Assembly (NCBI RefSeq): GCF_000002235.5
Contig: NW_022145611.1
Span: 20,396,114-20,460,113 of the forward strand
Direction: 5' to 3'
Source of the DNA: Strongylocentrotus purpuratus
Lineage: Eukaryota; Echinodermata; Echinoidea; Camarodonta; Strongylocentrotidae
DNA length: 64,000 nt
Shown: positions 9,636-22,600 of the stretch, one piece after another
Layout: every line of letters begins with the position of its first letter
Position numbering within the stretch: the first letter of the stretch is position 1
The notes under the pieces: generated by a model
The model's input: only the letters and a program-made list of their open reading frames with translations
The model's database searches: none
Told to the model about the DNA's origin: nothing
Translations under genes and position numbers: made by a program

Positions 9636-12600
9636 ACATGCGTGGCAGTTTTGTACAATGTATACATTAAAATGGATTGAAACCGGCTTCGGCGTGATGA
9701 ATGCTTCGCAAAAGCACCCTTCTTTTACTTTTGCAATGCATATTGGCACGAACTTAGATCAAGATCTATCGGCAGATGTTGTTTTTTTTGTTTTTGGAAG
9801 TTTATTTTCGTCTTCATGTCAACAATGCAAGATAAAATTGTCGGTAAGATCGATCGAGATTCAATTGTATTGAAATTACCGACCAATCCTTCGCACACAT
9901 ACGGTATCCTCGATCGCTCAAACCATTTTTTAACATGTAAACCTATGGGGTAACCATGGAGGCTGACCTATTTTTTTAATAACCATGGTTATTAAAAATA
10001 TTAAATGTTTTATGCATGGTTACCGGGAATTTTACAGGAACAGTTGAAGTTTATGAATGCAATTCGACCAATCAGATGGCTGGATTTCTTAAGTGAGGTA
10101 TATAATATATTTTATTACAAGTGGGTCAGTAGCCTATTTAAGTTTATATTATTATCAAGATAATAGCATATATATATATATGTATACTGAATGTATGAAC
10201 CAAAAGAAATCGGCAAGGGTAATAACAGTTGAACCAAGAAAACATTGTTCAAACAAACTCTCAACATGAAAAACAAGGTGACTTTGTGGATGCCACTTCT
10301 TTACTTTACTCTACTGCAAATTTGTCCTCAAACTTTCAAGGACCATTTCTCTTTACGGTACTTAAGAAACATTAAAAAAACAATATACATGACAATGTAA
10401 AAATGTTCAAGATTAACTTTGAGAAGAGGCATGAAACGTGTATGTAATATATTCCGCCGCAGAAGGCAAATTACTATGAAATTGTTTGAAAATTTAGAGA
10501 TATAATACAGAAATTTAGCTGTCTTCCGTAACCTATTTTCTTGTTTAAAACTATGTCTTATTCTAACTTTTAGTAATGAAATTCTGTTTTGTCATGTTTT
10601 TTTTTTTGTGTGTGTTATATTGTTAATAATAGTGCTACATTATATTTTTCCGGAATTTGTGTAAATAATTTGTTATACTGATATTGAATTGTACGAGGTA
10701 AGAAATAAGAATTGAATATATTTTGGAAGGTTCCCCTCCTATTATGGTTTCCGTGGCAAGGAGTGATAGTTTGTGCTTGAAATACCCCAGCTGTAATGTA
10801 TAAGTTAACTTCAAATCTGCTTATCAATATCATACACATATATTTTCATATATACTGGAATTTGACCACCCCAATGTATTTTTGTGTGATTGGCCATTTA
10901 TCGGTTTTTACACTTGAATAATTAGCACATTAAAAAAAAGAAGAATTTTGCAGTGGATTATTTGGCAAGTATCTTCGGGCATTCAAAAGGATGTGTCTTT
11001 ATTTGGGTAAAATCCTCTTCTTTTTTTTCATTCATGATAAATACAAGATACAAAATTAATGTCCAAAAAATATCTTTCCAATTCTGTCCTGATTTGCCCC
11101 GTTTTGTGCTCCTGTATGAAAAGGAAAAAAAGTCATGTTAAGTTCAGCTGTAATGAAGTATTAAACATTTGTTTCCTATTCTACGACTTAAGCTTAGTGT
11201 CTACTTATACGATTTGGACCAAACTATATTCAATTTATTATTGTAAATTAGTGTACAGTATCGTTACATGGAGTGCAAATAAATAATCTACACACTGCTA
11301 CCGAGTCTTCGCATAATTGTTTTGATTTGGGATCTGAGAGAATATTGGAATTACTTGGTACAAATGCAGGAATCGACTTTCCTGCCTGCCTGCCTGTCAT
11401 GAATTACTACTTTGGTTAAAATTCTGATTGGTATGCTTCTTAAACTTTCACTGATCAGAGAATTTTTGTGTTAATGAAATTCACAGCACACTCACCCCCC
11501 CCCCCCTTCTCTCTCCATCTCTCAATTCTTTCCTTTGCTCACTTCCTTTCACACACCTCACCACAGCATACATTTTCTTTCACATTTGCTATCACTATGA
11601 TATCACTATGATATCATAATGTATTTACATCTCTTATCACGTTTCCTTACCCCTCTCCAACCTCATTCTTCCACCCTTTTCTCTCTCTCTTTCTCTACCT
11701 TATATTCTTGTATGACTACCGGTAGTTTATATGTATGGATTATTTTCACATATCATTTCTTAAACCCTTAACAAAAAAATCTGGAACAGAAAAATATAAA
11801 TTGAGTAAAAATAAAAAGAATCTAAAGAAACGGATGGGAACAGAATTATCTATTGGTTCTGAAAACAATATTTTTTTATTGTCTTTTACTTAACAATATT
11901 TACATTCTGCCAGCATTGAAGCAACCTGCTGGTGACATAAGTATAAATGTATACAAAAGGTGCAAAAGGAGTTGCATTTATTGAAAACGTTATGTACAGA
12001 AAATACTACTATATCTGTGTTACAAGGCCAAGACAGAATATCAATCATTCTAGAAAATGAATACTATTTATGTAAAGTTCAATTTGTCAAGGCCAGTTAT
12101 AGTTTACATGACATTTTAATGCCATCATAATTATATACTGTTGAATTGTATAAGTATATTCTAGTATGGAATTATTGTGGTAGAACACCATTACAATTTA
12201 GTGAAATCTACCACAATTCATACTAACACACACAGATAAGTAAAAGAAAAGGAACATGTCTTATTATATACGTCTTAGAATCCTTCTCTCAAAACAAACT
12301 GGCATCTTTATTTCCCAAGAGAATACACTCAAATATATTGCACTTGTTTAAGTACATAGCATAAGTATGGCGTGACAACAGTTTTAGCAATCCATGCGGT
12401 ACTCATGATGCAGTACTGCAGAAGCATAACCAATCACTATTTCGGCTGATTCTATACATGCAAAACTTTGTAACATGGCACAGCAGTTCCAAGCATAAAG
12501 CATGAGTAAATAAACATGCCTACTTTTATTTTCATAGCATTTGCGAAACTTTCATTTAAAAAAAAATAAGAACAAAAAATCCAGCACAGCTTCATACAGC

Positions 12601-13649
12601 TCATCCATGTATACATGATACTGCATAAAGCAATGTAATACAATCTTATGGAAACAATTATCACTCCATTAGTACATATGTAGTTTGAAAGCCCAACAAA
12701 ATATTTTTAAGCACACTTGATCTTAGGTCTATGTATTATTATGTCAGTTTTATTCTTTAAAGGCACTTATTCAGTCCTCTGAGTTGCTCTGTCTTATTTT
12801 TAATAACTTTTTTTCTTTCTTCTCGCTTAACTGACAGAAAAATTGAAGAAATTAGGAAACTGAATACTATCAAAACACAGTTTATCACATGGAAGAAAAC
12901 AAATTTGTATTTTAGGAGGAATATAAGAACTTATCAGCAATCTTGCAAGTTATCAAAGATATTACATGCCACTAATCAGAAATACCATCATTGAACAAAT
13001 AAATCACACGACTGCTCAAATACTGGTGTATATTGTAGGGTGTATTAAACTTTTCAAGTCATTTTTTTTTTTACTCCTCTGTTCTCGTTGGAATTCATTT
13101 TCTCTTGGTATTGATATTTCATCTAGTACCTGACCTTTAGCATTACTCGATACAAGGTCTTATCTCTTCATGGTATGCATGTCTATGGAACACTTCTAGC
13201 ATTATGTTGTGGATTTGGCTACACAAACACTGTATAGCTGAGCAATAAGATTACAAATGAGCATATAATAATTCGCTGGTATTAATAAAAGCAGAAAAAC
13301 AAGAGAAACTAATCAGTGAAAATTTCAGCAATATCCGACTAAAAGGAGGAAATTTAGTTGTCATTAGTGAAACACAATTTGCTCTTTTTGTTAGTTACTT
13401 ATGACAGAAAAAGAAGAAAGAATTTGTGTTTGATCGGAAATTCAAAATTTTTCTTATCTTTCTCATTTTTAATCAGTTTTTGCCCATGCTTTCACTAATT
13501 TGTTTCTCTTCTTTTCTTCCTTTTTTTATACCAGCTAATTATCAGGATGGACTCCCTACTGGTGGTAGATATTAAATATTTGGTATATGCAACATGTACA
13601 GCTGAGCGCTATACTGGCTATTTTGATAAGGTTCTTAATCCCTAAGCTG

Positions 13650-13958
13650 GGGGGTGTTTCACAAAGGTCCTAAGTCAAACTTAACTTTAAGTTGGACTTA
13701 AACATTATAGAGAGCCATTAGTAGCCTTCAAATAAAATATATTCAATAGTGAAAATTCAAGTATTTAGGATTTTTTATAAATTCTACATCAAGAACATGA
13801 AATCTCCTTGATAATAGAAATCATGAATGATTTGAATTAACATTTTATGCCTTTTAAAATAAATTTTACAAAATATTTTCACAGATACTAACAGCTTTCC
13901 ATAATTGTTAAGTCCAACTTAGAGATAAGTTCAACTTAGAATCTTTGTGAAACACTGC
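13650..13958. mobile_element. MITE with GTGTTTCACAAAG ends
   Basis: The left end GGGGTGTTTCACAAAGGTCC and the right end ATCTTTGTGAAACACTGCC are inverted copies, and AAGTTGGACTTAA near the left pairs with TTAAGTCCAACTT near the right. About 310 bp with no coding frame. A lone left end of similar sequence occurs at about 63277-63296. Confidence 0.75.
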
Positions 13959-16120
13959 CAGGATTGTATAGTAATCTCTATATTCAAGACAGTTAGTACA
14001 TTGTTTCTTCTGAATGTTGAAGACAAGGCTGGTATATCAAGGCACATGAGATATCCAAAATATTCATTTAATAATTATTGTATTCAAGGTCACACATATC
14101 AGGTTTTTGTCAAGGCACAATTTCAATATATTTAATGGGAAAGACAAGCTGAATACATCCAAATCACACTTGGACAAAGTTCCAAAATGCCCTTTAATGA
14201 AAAAATTTAACGGAGTAAGTAGTTGAGATCTACATATAAGACAGTCAGATGTTACAAAAGGTTAATAGACCAGTTCATAGTCAGCCTTGGCACAAATGAC
14301 CCCCCAAACATCCACAGATCTTGTACACACGGAAACATCCACTTTGTGCATTTTTAAGCCCCACTGCACTACTTGCGCCTTCTATATAGCAAACAATGCC
14401 TAATCGGTGCCTGTTGGTCCCCCATGATCCTCTTTTTCTTATGTTAATTGAGAGCTGATTTGATGAGATAACCACATGTCAGTGACCTTGCAGGTAGGTC
14501 TAATCCTCCTAGCCAAACTAGTGCAGACGGGCTTTTAAAATAATCACTGCTAATGTGATTAAGGTGCCCAGGAATACTTTCTTCTTTTTATTTTGTTTGC
14601 CTCTTGAGAAGAATACTTCCACCTGTGTATCATAGAACATCCATATCCATGCATTTAAATGAATAATGATAACTTTCATGAACACGGATCCAGTATTGGT
14701 CTCTGATTTTTACAATTTTGGTACAACTGACCTTCATCTACCCATGTGCAGATTGTATCTACAAACTGGTCTATTATATTTTTTCAAAACTCATTTTGCA
14801 TCCATATAAAACCTTAAAAATGACTTACAGAAGCTAGAGACACAATAGACAATAAATCTTGTTGAATCCAATGGCATCAGTACATTATGTTTACTCCAAG
14901 ACAAAGTCCAAAATTTCCATCCATTCTATCTTACTTTCATCCCCCTAAAAAAAACCTAATACACACTCATCTCTACAAACTGGATGTGATTTTCTTTTTA
15001 GTAATTCTGTGTTACCAAACTTTACTGAGATACAAGTATATGGCACAATCAGCCTCTGAAAAGCTTTGTCTGTATTGAATATAAGGCATACAGAAAATAG
15101 GAGTATAATTATTGTTGAGAATACAAAGCATTTGATTTCATTTGGAACATAAGACACAAAAGTACAGTGCTTTACATCATACTGACAGTATCATGTAACT
15201 GTTATTTGTTTAATTGATGAAAAAGGGTGATTTTTATCAGATTGAAATCACTAACAATGATGTCTCAAATTGAAATAGAAAGAAATTTGAAGGCTTTATG
15301 AGAGGAAAACCATAATCAATAACCTCCCTTTGATATGGCATCATGCTATATTCAACACTTAAATTGTATAGATAGATAAATCATACTCTGTCACTCATTA
15401 CGTTTGAATGCATTGTATTGGGTTTCTGACCAATGCCCTTCGAATAGGCAATATGAATATCTTTAGCATATCTATTTAACATGGCAAGAATTGATAGAAG
15501 ATTTTGACACCACACACAGTCTGAATAACAGCCTTAAAGGTTGATGCTAGCCAACTACTATAAATTATCATAAATCTTTTCTTCTTTCTCTCTCTCATGA
15601 ATACAACAGCAAATACTACATAAATTTCATGTGGTGCTGACTTGCATTTTACCCAATGCATGAATTTGACTGTATCTTTACTTTTAATACATGCAAGGGT
15701 CAGACCCCCCACAACAATATAAGCTGTGGAGATGTCTACATTAATATCTTAAAATTAAACGTAGACATCAACATATGAATGTCCTCATAGCTGTTTCTCC
15801 TACTCCTTTTCAACTATTACAAAGATAATGAAAATGATGTGCAAAATAATGATGTAGCATTAATCTAGTAATGTAGCCAATTCAGAGTATATTCTCTACG
15901 CAAAATTCCATTACTATTGAACACGCATGCACTTTCTGTGCTCTGGAATATACCACTACATGTAGCGTTGTACTGTATTCCTTTAATTTTTCCTCCAATA
16001 AAAAAAATATGCTGCTAGCACGAATGAAGCTATTTTAAGGGGTACCGCACTGGTTCGGTTCAACACTCATCAGGTTTCCTCTAGAATACGCGATGTGATC
16101 GACTCCACCATTGGTTCCAC

Positions 16121-16570
16121 TAACATGCACCAATTTCAGTTTTGATATGGCACATTTGACTAGCCTGGCTTCATCAGTGGTGTCACATGAGCTCACACAC
16201 ACAGATACACTCTTCTCGGTGCAATTTGTTCATGTGAAGCATACTGGTAAACACTTTGTCCACATAGAAAAAGACCATTCCTGGTGCACCACTTCTTGCC
16301 GGATGCATCCTCACATCTTCCAGGACACATAGGGCATAACCGCTGACTGCCACTCTTTCTCTCTCTCAGTCAGTCAGACTGCCCAGTGTGACGTGAACCT
16401 CAGTTCTGTCTGTCTGTTAGTTGATGCTTTGTTAATGTACCCCAATTTCAGTTTTCATATGGCACATTTGACTGGCTTCATCGGTGAGTGGTATCGCATA
16501 AGCTCGCACTGTTTATCCGCAGATACTCTCTTCATGGGGCAATTTGTTCATGTGGAGCACTCTGGTGACT
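16121..16570. repeat. local duplication, two copies of about 130 bp
   Basis: 16121-16250 and 16431-16570 are direct repeats. Shared blocks include CAATTTCAGTTTT, ATATGGCACATTTGACT, GGCTTCATC and CAATTTGTTCATGTG. They lie just past the second candidate stop codon of PPP4R4, so probably in its 3' UTR. Confidence 0.8.
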
Positions 16571-16610
16571 AGGGGAGATGTAGCACATAAGAAGTACGCC
16601 TTATTCCCCA

Positions 16611-16635
16611 TCAAGTCTTGTGTGATGATTTTCTC
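16611..16635 (-). CDS. PPP4R4: candidate alternative last coding exon of PPP4R4
   Basis: On the - strand ATGTTTCTTTCAG is followed by coding for (V)RKSSHKT and TGA at 16613-16611, if the donor-like GTAAGA at 17378 is used. This would give the ending STRVRKSSHKT. Human ends in a similar basic run (LKSRKSNP), which is weak support. Either ending may be used. Confidence 0.45.
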
Positions 16636-19600
16636 CTGAAAGAAACATAAGAGCAAGGTTTAAGAACTTTATAAACGGAACTACTTGAAATTGTTCTCCA
16701 TGAATAAGTCAAAATTGTAGATATCATCTATACTCTAATTTAATTGATAATTGATATCCTTATTCAATGTATCAATATGCTTGATTATTACCATAATGTC
16801 ACAAATGTGTCCACTGGCAGAGTGGAATAATTACTTGGAGAAAATGAGGATAGTAATAATAATCAATGTAGATAACATGCCTTGCTAAAGGAAATAACTG
16901 TCATTGCATCTCCAGTCAAGTGTTTAACCCACTTGACTAGTTGACACTTAAGGGGTTAAGGGGGTAATAATTTGAATCGTATTAATTGTAAATGTCCATA
17001 TAGACAGAATACTTTATATACAGTTTTCTCTTGCTTCAGAGAAGAATTAAATGAAAAGCTTGTAGATTTCTTTCTTATGATTTAGGTTCCCTAGTTGAGT
17101 CATGCTGAAGCCTTGGTGATATCAGGAGTGTCAAACAAAAAATTGATGGGCATGAAAAATATGAGATTAAATCTAAAGGTTAATGCTATGAAACAGGAGA
17201 AGAAAAATAGGATCACTTTCTAGAATAATTATGATGAATTACACATGATATCTGGATTGCTTTATAAAGATCTAGTAAGTGTATTTCATCTTAGCTGTAT
17301 CTTATACACAATTATCATATCTTTGAGAGCATCTCAATGAGTACACTATTATATTCACAAAATTGTATCGTGTCTTACACTCTAGTCGAAGATGATGAAG
17401 TTGATAGATGACTATATGAAGAATTGCCTGTGCCTGACCGGGTTGAGCTAACAGATGATGCCGAAGACTTTCTGGATTCTGTTAACATGAAACAAAATAT
17501 GGTACATTATCAACAAATGAGCAGTAACAATGCATGGAATTTCAGAGATAAATCATGAATTCCTTTGGTTCTTTGTTATGTCTCTCTGTCTCTCTCTCTT
17601 TCTACCCCATCCAATCTCCCTCCTCATCCTGTTCTCTTCTCATCTCCCCTTCCTCCTTTCCCCTTCTTCCTCCTCCTTCTTTCCATCCATATATTTGCTA
17701 CTTACAACACTTTTAAAATAGAACCCCACCATACACTGGACGATACATACCTGATACATGTGTTCCACTAGTTGTTCTTTTAGCTGCACTACTGGCCGTG
17801 GGTGATGATAAAGAACTATTGTATTCTACTACCCTAGTAGTCCTGTCAATCAAACAAATAATATACCATCATTAATATCGCTTACAATCTCTGACTTCCA
17901 ATGGCTTGTTAGGATTCCTTTCCTCACCGCACACTAAATAAAAAATGAACATGACCAACTTAACCCCGAAATACCAGCATTGCATGCCAAGCTTTATAAA
18001 TACACATAAACATTGTTACCTCACACCCCACTACAAAATAGCACTGCTAAACTAACTTGATAAGAAAATAGGTCAATAATATTTTTTTTTTTTTAAAGCA
18101 ACAATTCTTTTTGTTAATAAACCACAGCAAAGAGTCTACAGACTCTCACCCATTTCTGCTACATCATTGCATGAGAGCTGAATAGTGCATGCAGCAATTC
18201 AACGACTTATGAAAATGGAGTTATGATCTATTTGACTCTTGTTTGATTTTTTTTTATACTTATTTGGGTTATAACAATAATTTTCATGGATATGGTAACA
18301 CAAGCCCACAAAGAGGTAACTTTTAAAAGCTGTAAAGCATGCTCTTATTTTTACAAAGAAATCACACTTGGACCCTGGTTTAAAAAGAATTGATACGATT
18401 TGATCGATTACAGCTCAATATGAGTTTGATATCAATCAAACTATTAATATGAGAAGGCCATTTAAAAGCCTATCCTTAACCTACAGAAGCAGTGTGGTCC
18501 CTGTATGTATTTAGCTTATGTAAATTATAGAATTCAATACTTATTGGGTAAGAAACTGTTAAACTGCATTGGGACGATATACAATTACTACCAATGTTTC
18601 ATTTATGTTGCTCCTTGATCATTATTAAAACTCTCTCTTCACAATACTTTAATCACGTCTTAACATCTGCCTATTCTGAACTAACTGTATTGTTACAACT
18701 ACATCATAATAATAATAATAGCTCGTTCTTCAGGACCGAAGGCACTCTCAAAGCGCTTTACAGATAAGTATATTATTACCCCGGTCATTGGATTCAGGCT
18801 TTCCTGCACACAATGTATGCACATTCTCCACTCCCTGGGGAGCATTCCAGCCAGGCGTCATTTTTACAAGCGCACACTTGCTAATCTAACCACATTAGCT
18901 TTCGCATCCTACCGGGTACCCATTTAACACCTGGGTGGAGAGTGGCAAATGTAGATCAATGTCTTGCCAAAGGACATTAGTGCCGCGGCGGGACTTGAAC
19001 CGCGGACCTTGTGATCCACAGTCCGGTGACATATCCACTCGTCAACAACACCTCTACATCACAGCACAGTAGTTGACAATTAATCACATAACAAATTTAG
19101 AATGTATTTATATGACATCTAAGTTACACCTTATTGTTTAGTGAAACATATGACATTAGGATCACAGATTATTATCTAATATAAACATGAAGAACCACTT
19201 CAAAATCAGCATACACTTTTTAACTTGATATGATCAAGCCTGGGAAATCCAAGTAGAAACCCACCTATAAAATGTATTATCTGAACATCAAACCCTCTCA
19301 AATGAATAAAAAGCAATATTAGGATGAAGCTATTCAAATTGGAACACACACAATCACCCGCCATAAATATAATGTCAAAAGCGCCACAAGAATGAGAGTG
19401 AAAGAATCTTTAGAAGCAGGAGAGGAACACACACATTTTCCTGGCAAAAGTGTGATATCCAAAGAGCCAAAGGAATAGAGGGAAAAATGTTTTAGAAGCA
19501 AACTCTAAGCAAGAGTTAGAAGCCATGGATATATGATAAACCTTGTATTCCGCATCATAGACGTAGCAAGCAAGCCGTCAGAACCAGACCTATTCCGGCT

Positions 19601-22600
19601 GATCAAACAAAGAAAGAGTCTAAATATCCATGCCATCCCATAACCATATTAAGAGTAGCAAGTAATGTTCTAAAGAAACCAGAAGGCGCTCAGTACAAAA
19701 TGCTTTTCTTTCATATGAGAAAACGGTAATAGAAAATGATATTATCAAAAAGATTCTCTGAAAGAGTAAAAAAGGAAGACTTTGTAAGAAAACAATGAAA
19801 AATCAAAGAATTTAGATACCCATGCCATCCATAACCATATCAAGTGTAGCAAGTAACTTTCTAAAGAAACCAGATGGCATTCAGTACAAAAGGCTTTCAA
19901 CATCAAAATGCTTAGAAAATTAATTGGAAAAAAAGATGTTGCATTAAAATATGGAAAAATATCTGGTTTATCAGATTTGGAAAGTCAGAGCAGGAAAATG
20001 CTTTTCTTTCATATGAGAAAACAGTTATAGAAAATTAAATTATCAGAAAGATTCTCTGTAAGATTATTTGTAGTCCAACTCCAGAGTAAAAAAGAAGGAA
20101 TACTTTGTAAGAAAGTAATGAAAAAGAAATTCATATTAGTATCGCATATTGATATTTCCACCCTGTGTATTCCCTTTTTTTAATCCCATTATATGCCTCC
20201 ATTTTCCTTGCTTCATTTCTAAATCAATGGCCAGTTGGCCTCGGGCCAGTAAAATGTTTGCTCTTTCATTAAAAATTTAAAGAGAAAATTGTAAAGCAAA
20301 ATTTTTGTTGGGGTTGCTGGGGTTTACCTGTCCATGTTTCTATCGATTCCGCGGTAATAATATATAATTTTTTTTTTTAATTAATTTTTTTTTTTTGGGG
20401 GGGGGGGGGGGTGGGGGTTGAAAAATTGTATTTTAAGAGGTGATATCGTATTATCGTATTTCACTCATATTATCGTACTGGTTGGCATCTCTGTTTCCAT
20501 GTATCTCCTCTTCTTTCTCCTTTACCAATACATGTCACCTACATGTATCTTGGCTTTTCCAGGGCCTATTTTATAAAACTTGTTATCAACAATAAGTGCT
20601 GAAGTCTGTAACAGATTTAAGCTAAGCTAATCAAAAGGAAGGATTTTTTTAAAATAGCTTGTATGTCAGTTATTTTAAATTTCCATTGATACAGTGAAAC
20701 CTGCTTTAGTGACCACCTGACTACAAAGACCACATTTTTTTTCCCCCTTAAAAATGGTTTCTCATTAAAACATGTACTATAGGCACGACCTATAAAGACA
20801 ACCTTTCTTGTCTCCCTTTGGTGGTCTTTATAGGCAGGTTTCACTGTAATGAGTTTTAGAAAGGCCTTAAAAACACATCTTTTTTGCAATTTGTAGTTGT
20901 AAGACTGTTTTTTTTTTTTTTTCTTCTAATTATATGTATTTATGTAATTTTTATTTTCATTCACTGTAAGCGCTTTGGGCCTTATGGGAAAAGCACGGTA
21001 TAAGTAATAATAATAATAGTAATAATAATAATAATGAAGTAGGGCCCAGAAGTTGTTTCCATTATTCTCTCTCAACTAACCTGGTGGTTGCCTTCACATT
21101 ATTGTTAGGTTCAAGGAGAGTTGCTGAGGGTGACTTCTTCCCCGCCCTGGCGGCTGTTCTTGAGAGGGGTGCTGACACCACCTCAGTCTTGGATGCTTTC
21201 TGGGCTTTAGATGCCGCTGTAGAGACAGAGAGAAACAACATAAGCCAATAATGAAATGCTGATTTATGCACCAATGGAGAATGAGGTGACAAATGCTCTT
21301 TTCTATACTGACAAGAATCCTTCTAAAACGTTAAATGAAATCTCAATATGCCTTTGACCTCTAATTCAGATTTGTCATAGAAAAAGTAGAGAGGGGGATG
21401 GAGAGAATTTATGCTAATACTTAAACAAGAGCTTAGTATTTATACTTTGTACATTGATGTTATTCTTAATGTTATAGTTGCGATCATCCCAACACACTCC
21501 ACTCAATAAAACAAAATCAATTGCTATTACAGAGAAGAAATATCAAAGCAAATGGTATCAAACCAAAAACATGGTAATGAACAAATTCACTGTGGGAAAA
21601 TGACAGTTTGCACAAGTGAACAAAATACATGATACATCCAACATGACCTTACTGCCCTTCACACAAAAATATCTCAACAATTTGTAGTTTAAATTCAGAA
21701 CTGACAAAAATAGGAGTTTGCTTTACAAACTAAGATACTTATATTCAGATAGGCCATGCATATACCAGAACATATAACTACATAGACCAAGGCACAGTGA
21801 ATCAACCTTCTTCTCTAACTCCCCCCCCCCCCCCCAAAAAAAAAACATAACACAACCCTCAAACAACGAACATAGAATACACAATCAATGAGAACGTTAA
21901 AACATTAAAAATTTCAAGCCGACTAACTGAAAATCATGTTTGGGTGGCATGTGACATATTAACAACAATGTAACTTTCTTTTTTTAACAGCTTATATTCT
22001 CAAGGTAATTTCCTTTGTATAATCAATTACATTTTTTTTTTTAAAGTATGACATTTTTCTAATATTACACAAATGAAATGTGTGTATATGAAATTTCAAC
22101 ATATTGAATGTACGGTATCAAGAAATATTGTCCTCTTTCTTAAGACTACATTTGACTGGTATGTTCAGTTGGTATGTCAATGAAATAAAGAGCAAAACTT
22201 AGTTCTGATAGTTCATGCATTAAACAATCATTATAACATAACACACATCATATACTGGATACATTCATCTATGCATAAAAAGGGAATACATGTGAACAAG
22301 ATAATGTTGTGAAGCATGCAGCATGCAAATATGTAAAGTGTCCTCATGCATTCAAACACCATCTAATCAAACAAATAAAATGCAATGTGGAAATGGGTGG
22401 AACTACATGTCAAATGAGAATGTCATGTGTTCAATTAAAAAAGGCAATAAAAAACTTAGTTTTACAGAGTTTAAAAGATTGAGTAAAATAAAACTGTAAA
22501 AATTCTTGTACAGTCAAACTCGTGTTTCCCTTGAAAATGGTCTCTCCTTGAAACATGTACTAAAGGAACCTGTCCACAAAGACCACTTTCTGTGTTTCCC

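Larger units (their letters stand above)
9636..17374. other. convergent intergenic region / 3' UTR sequence, no coding gene seen
   Basis: No exon with coding character was found. The right part (from about 16610 leftward) should be the 3' UTR of PPP4R4 and the left part 3' flank of the zinc-finger gene; neither poly(A) site can be fixed from sequence. It contains the MITE at 13650-13958 and the duplication at 16121-16570, plus C-runs and pyrimidine-rich stretches near 11495-11700. Confidence 0.45.

Noticed and set aside
17530-17771. Ser/Leu/Pro-rich + strand frames that look like a signal peptide
   Set aside because: Pyrimidine-rich sequence between PPP4R4 exons 22 and 23; it is a run of TCTCTC/TTCC repeats.
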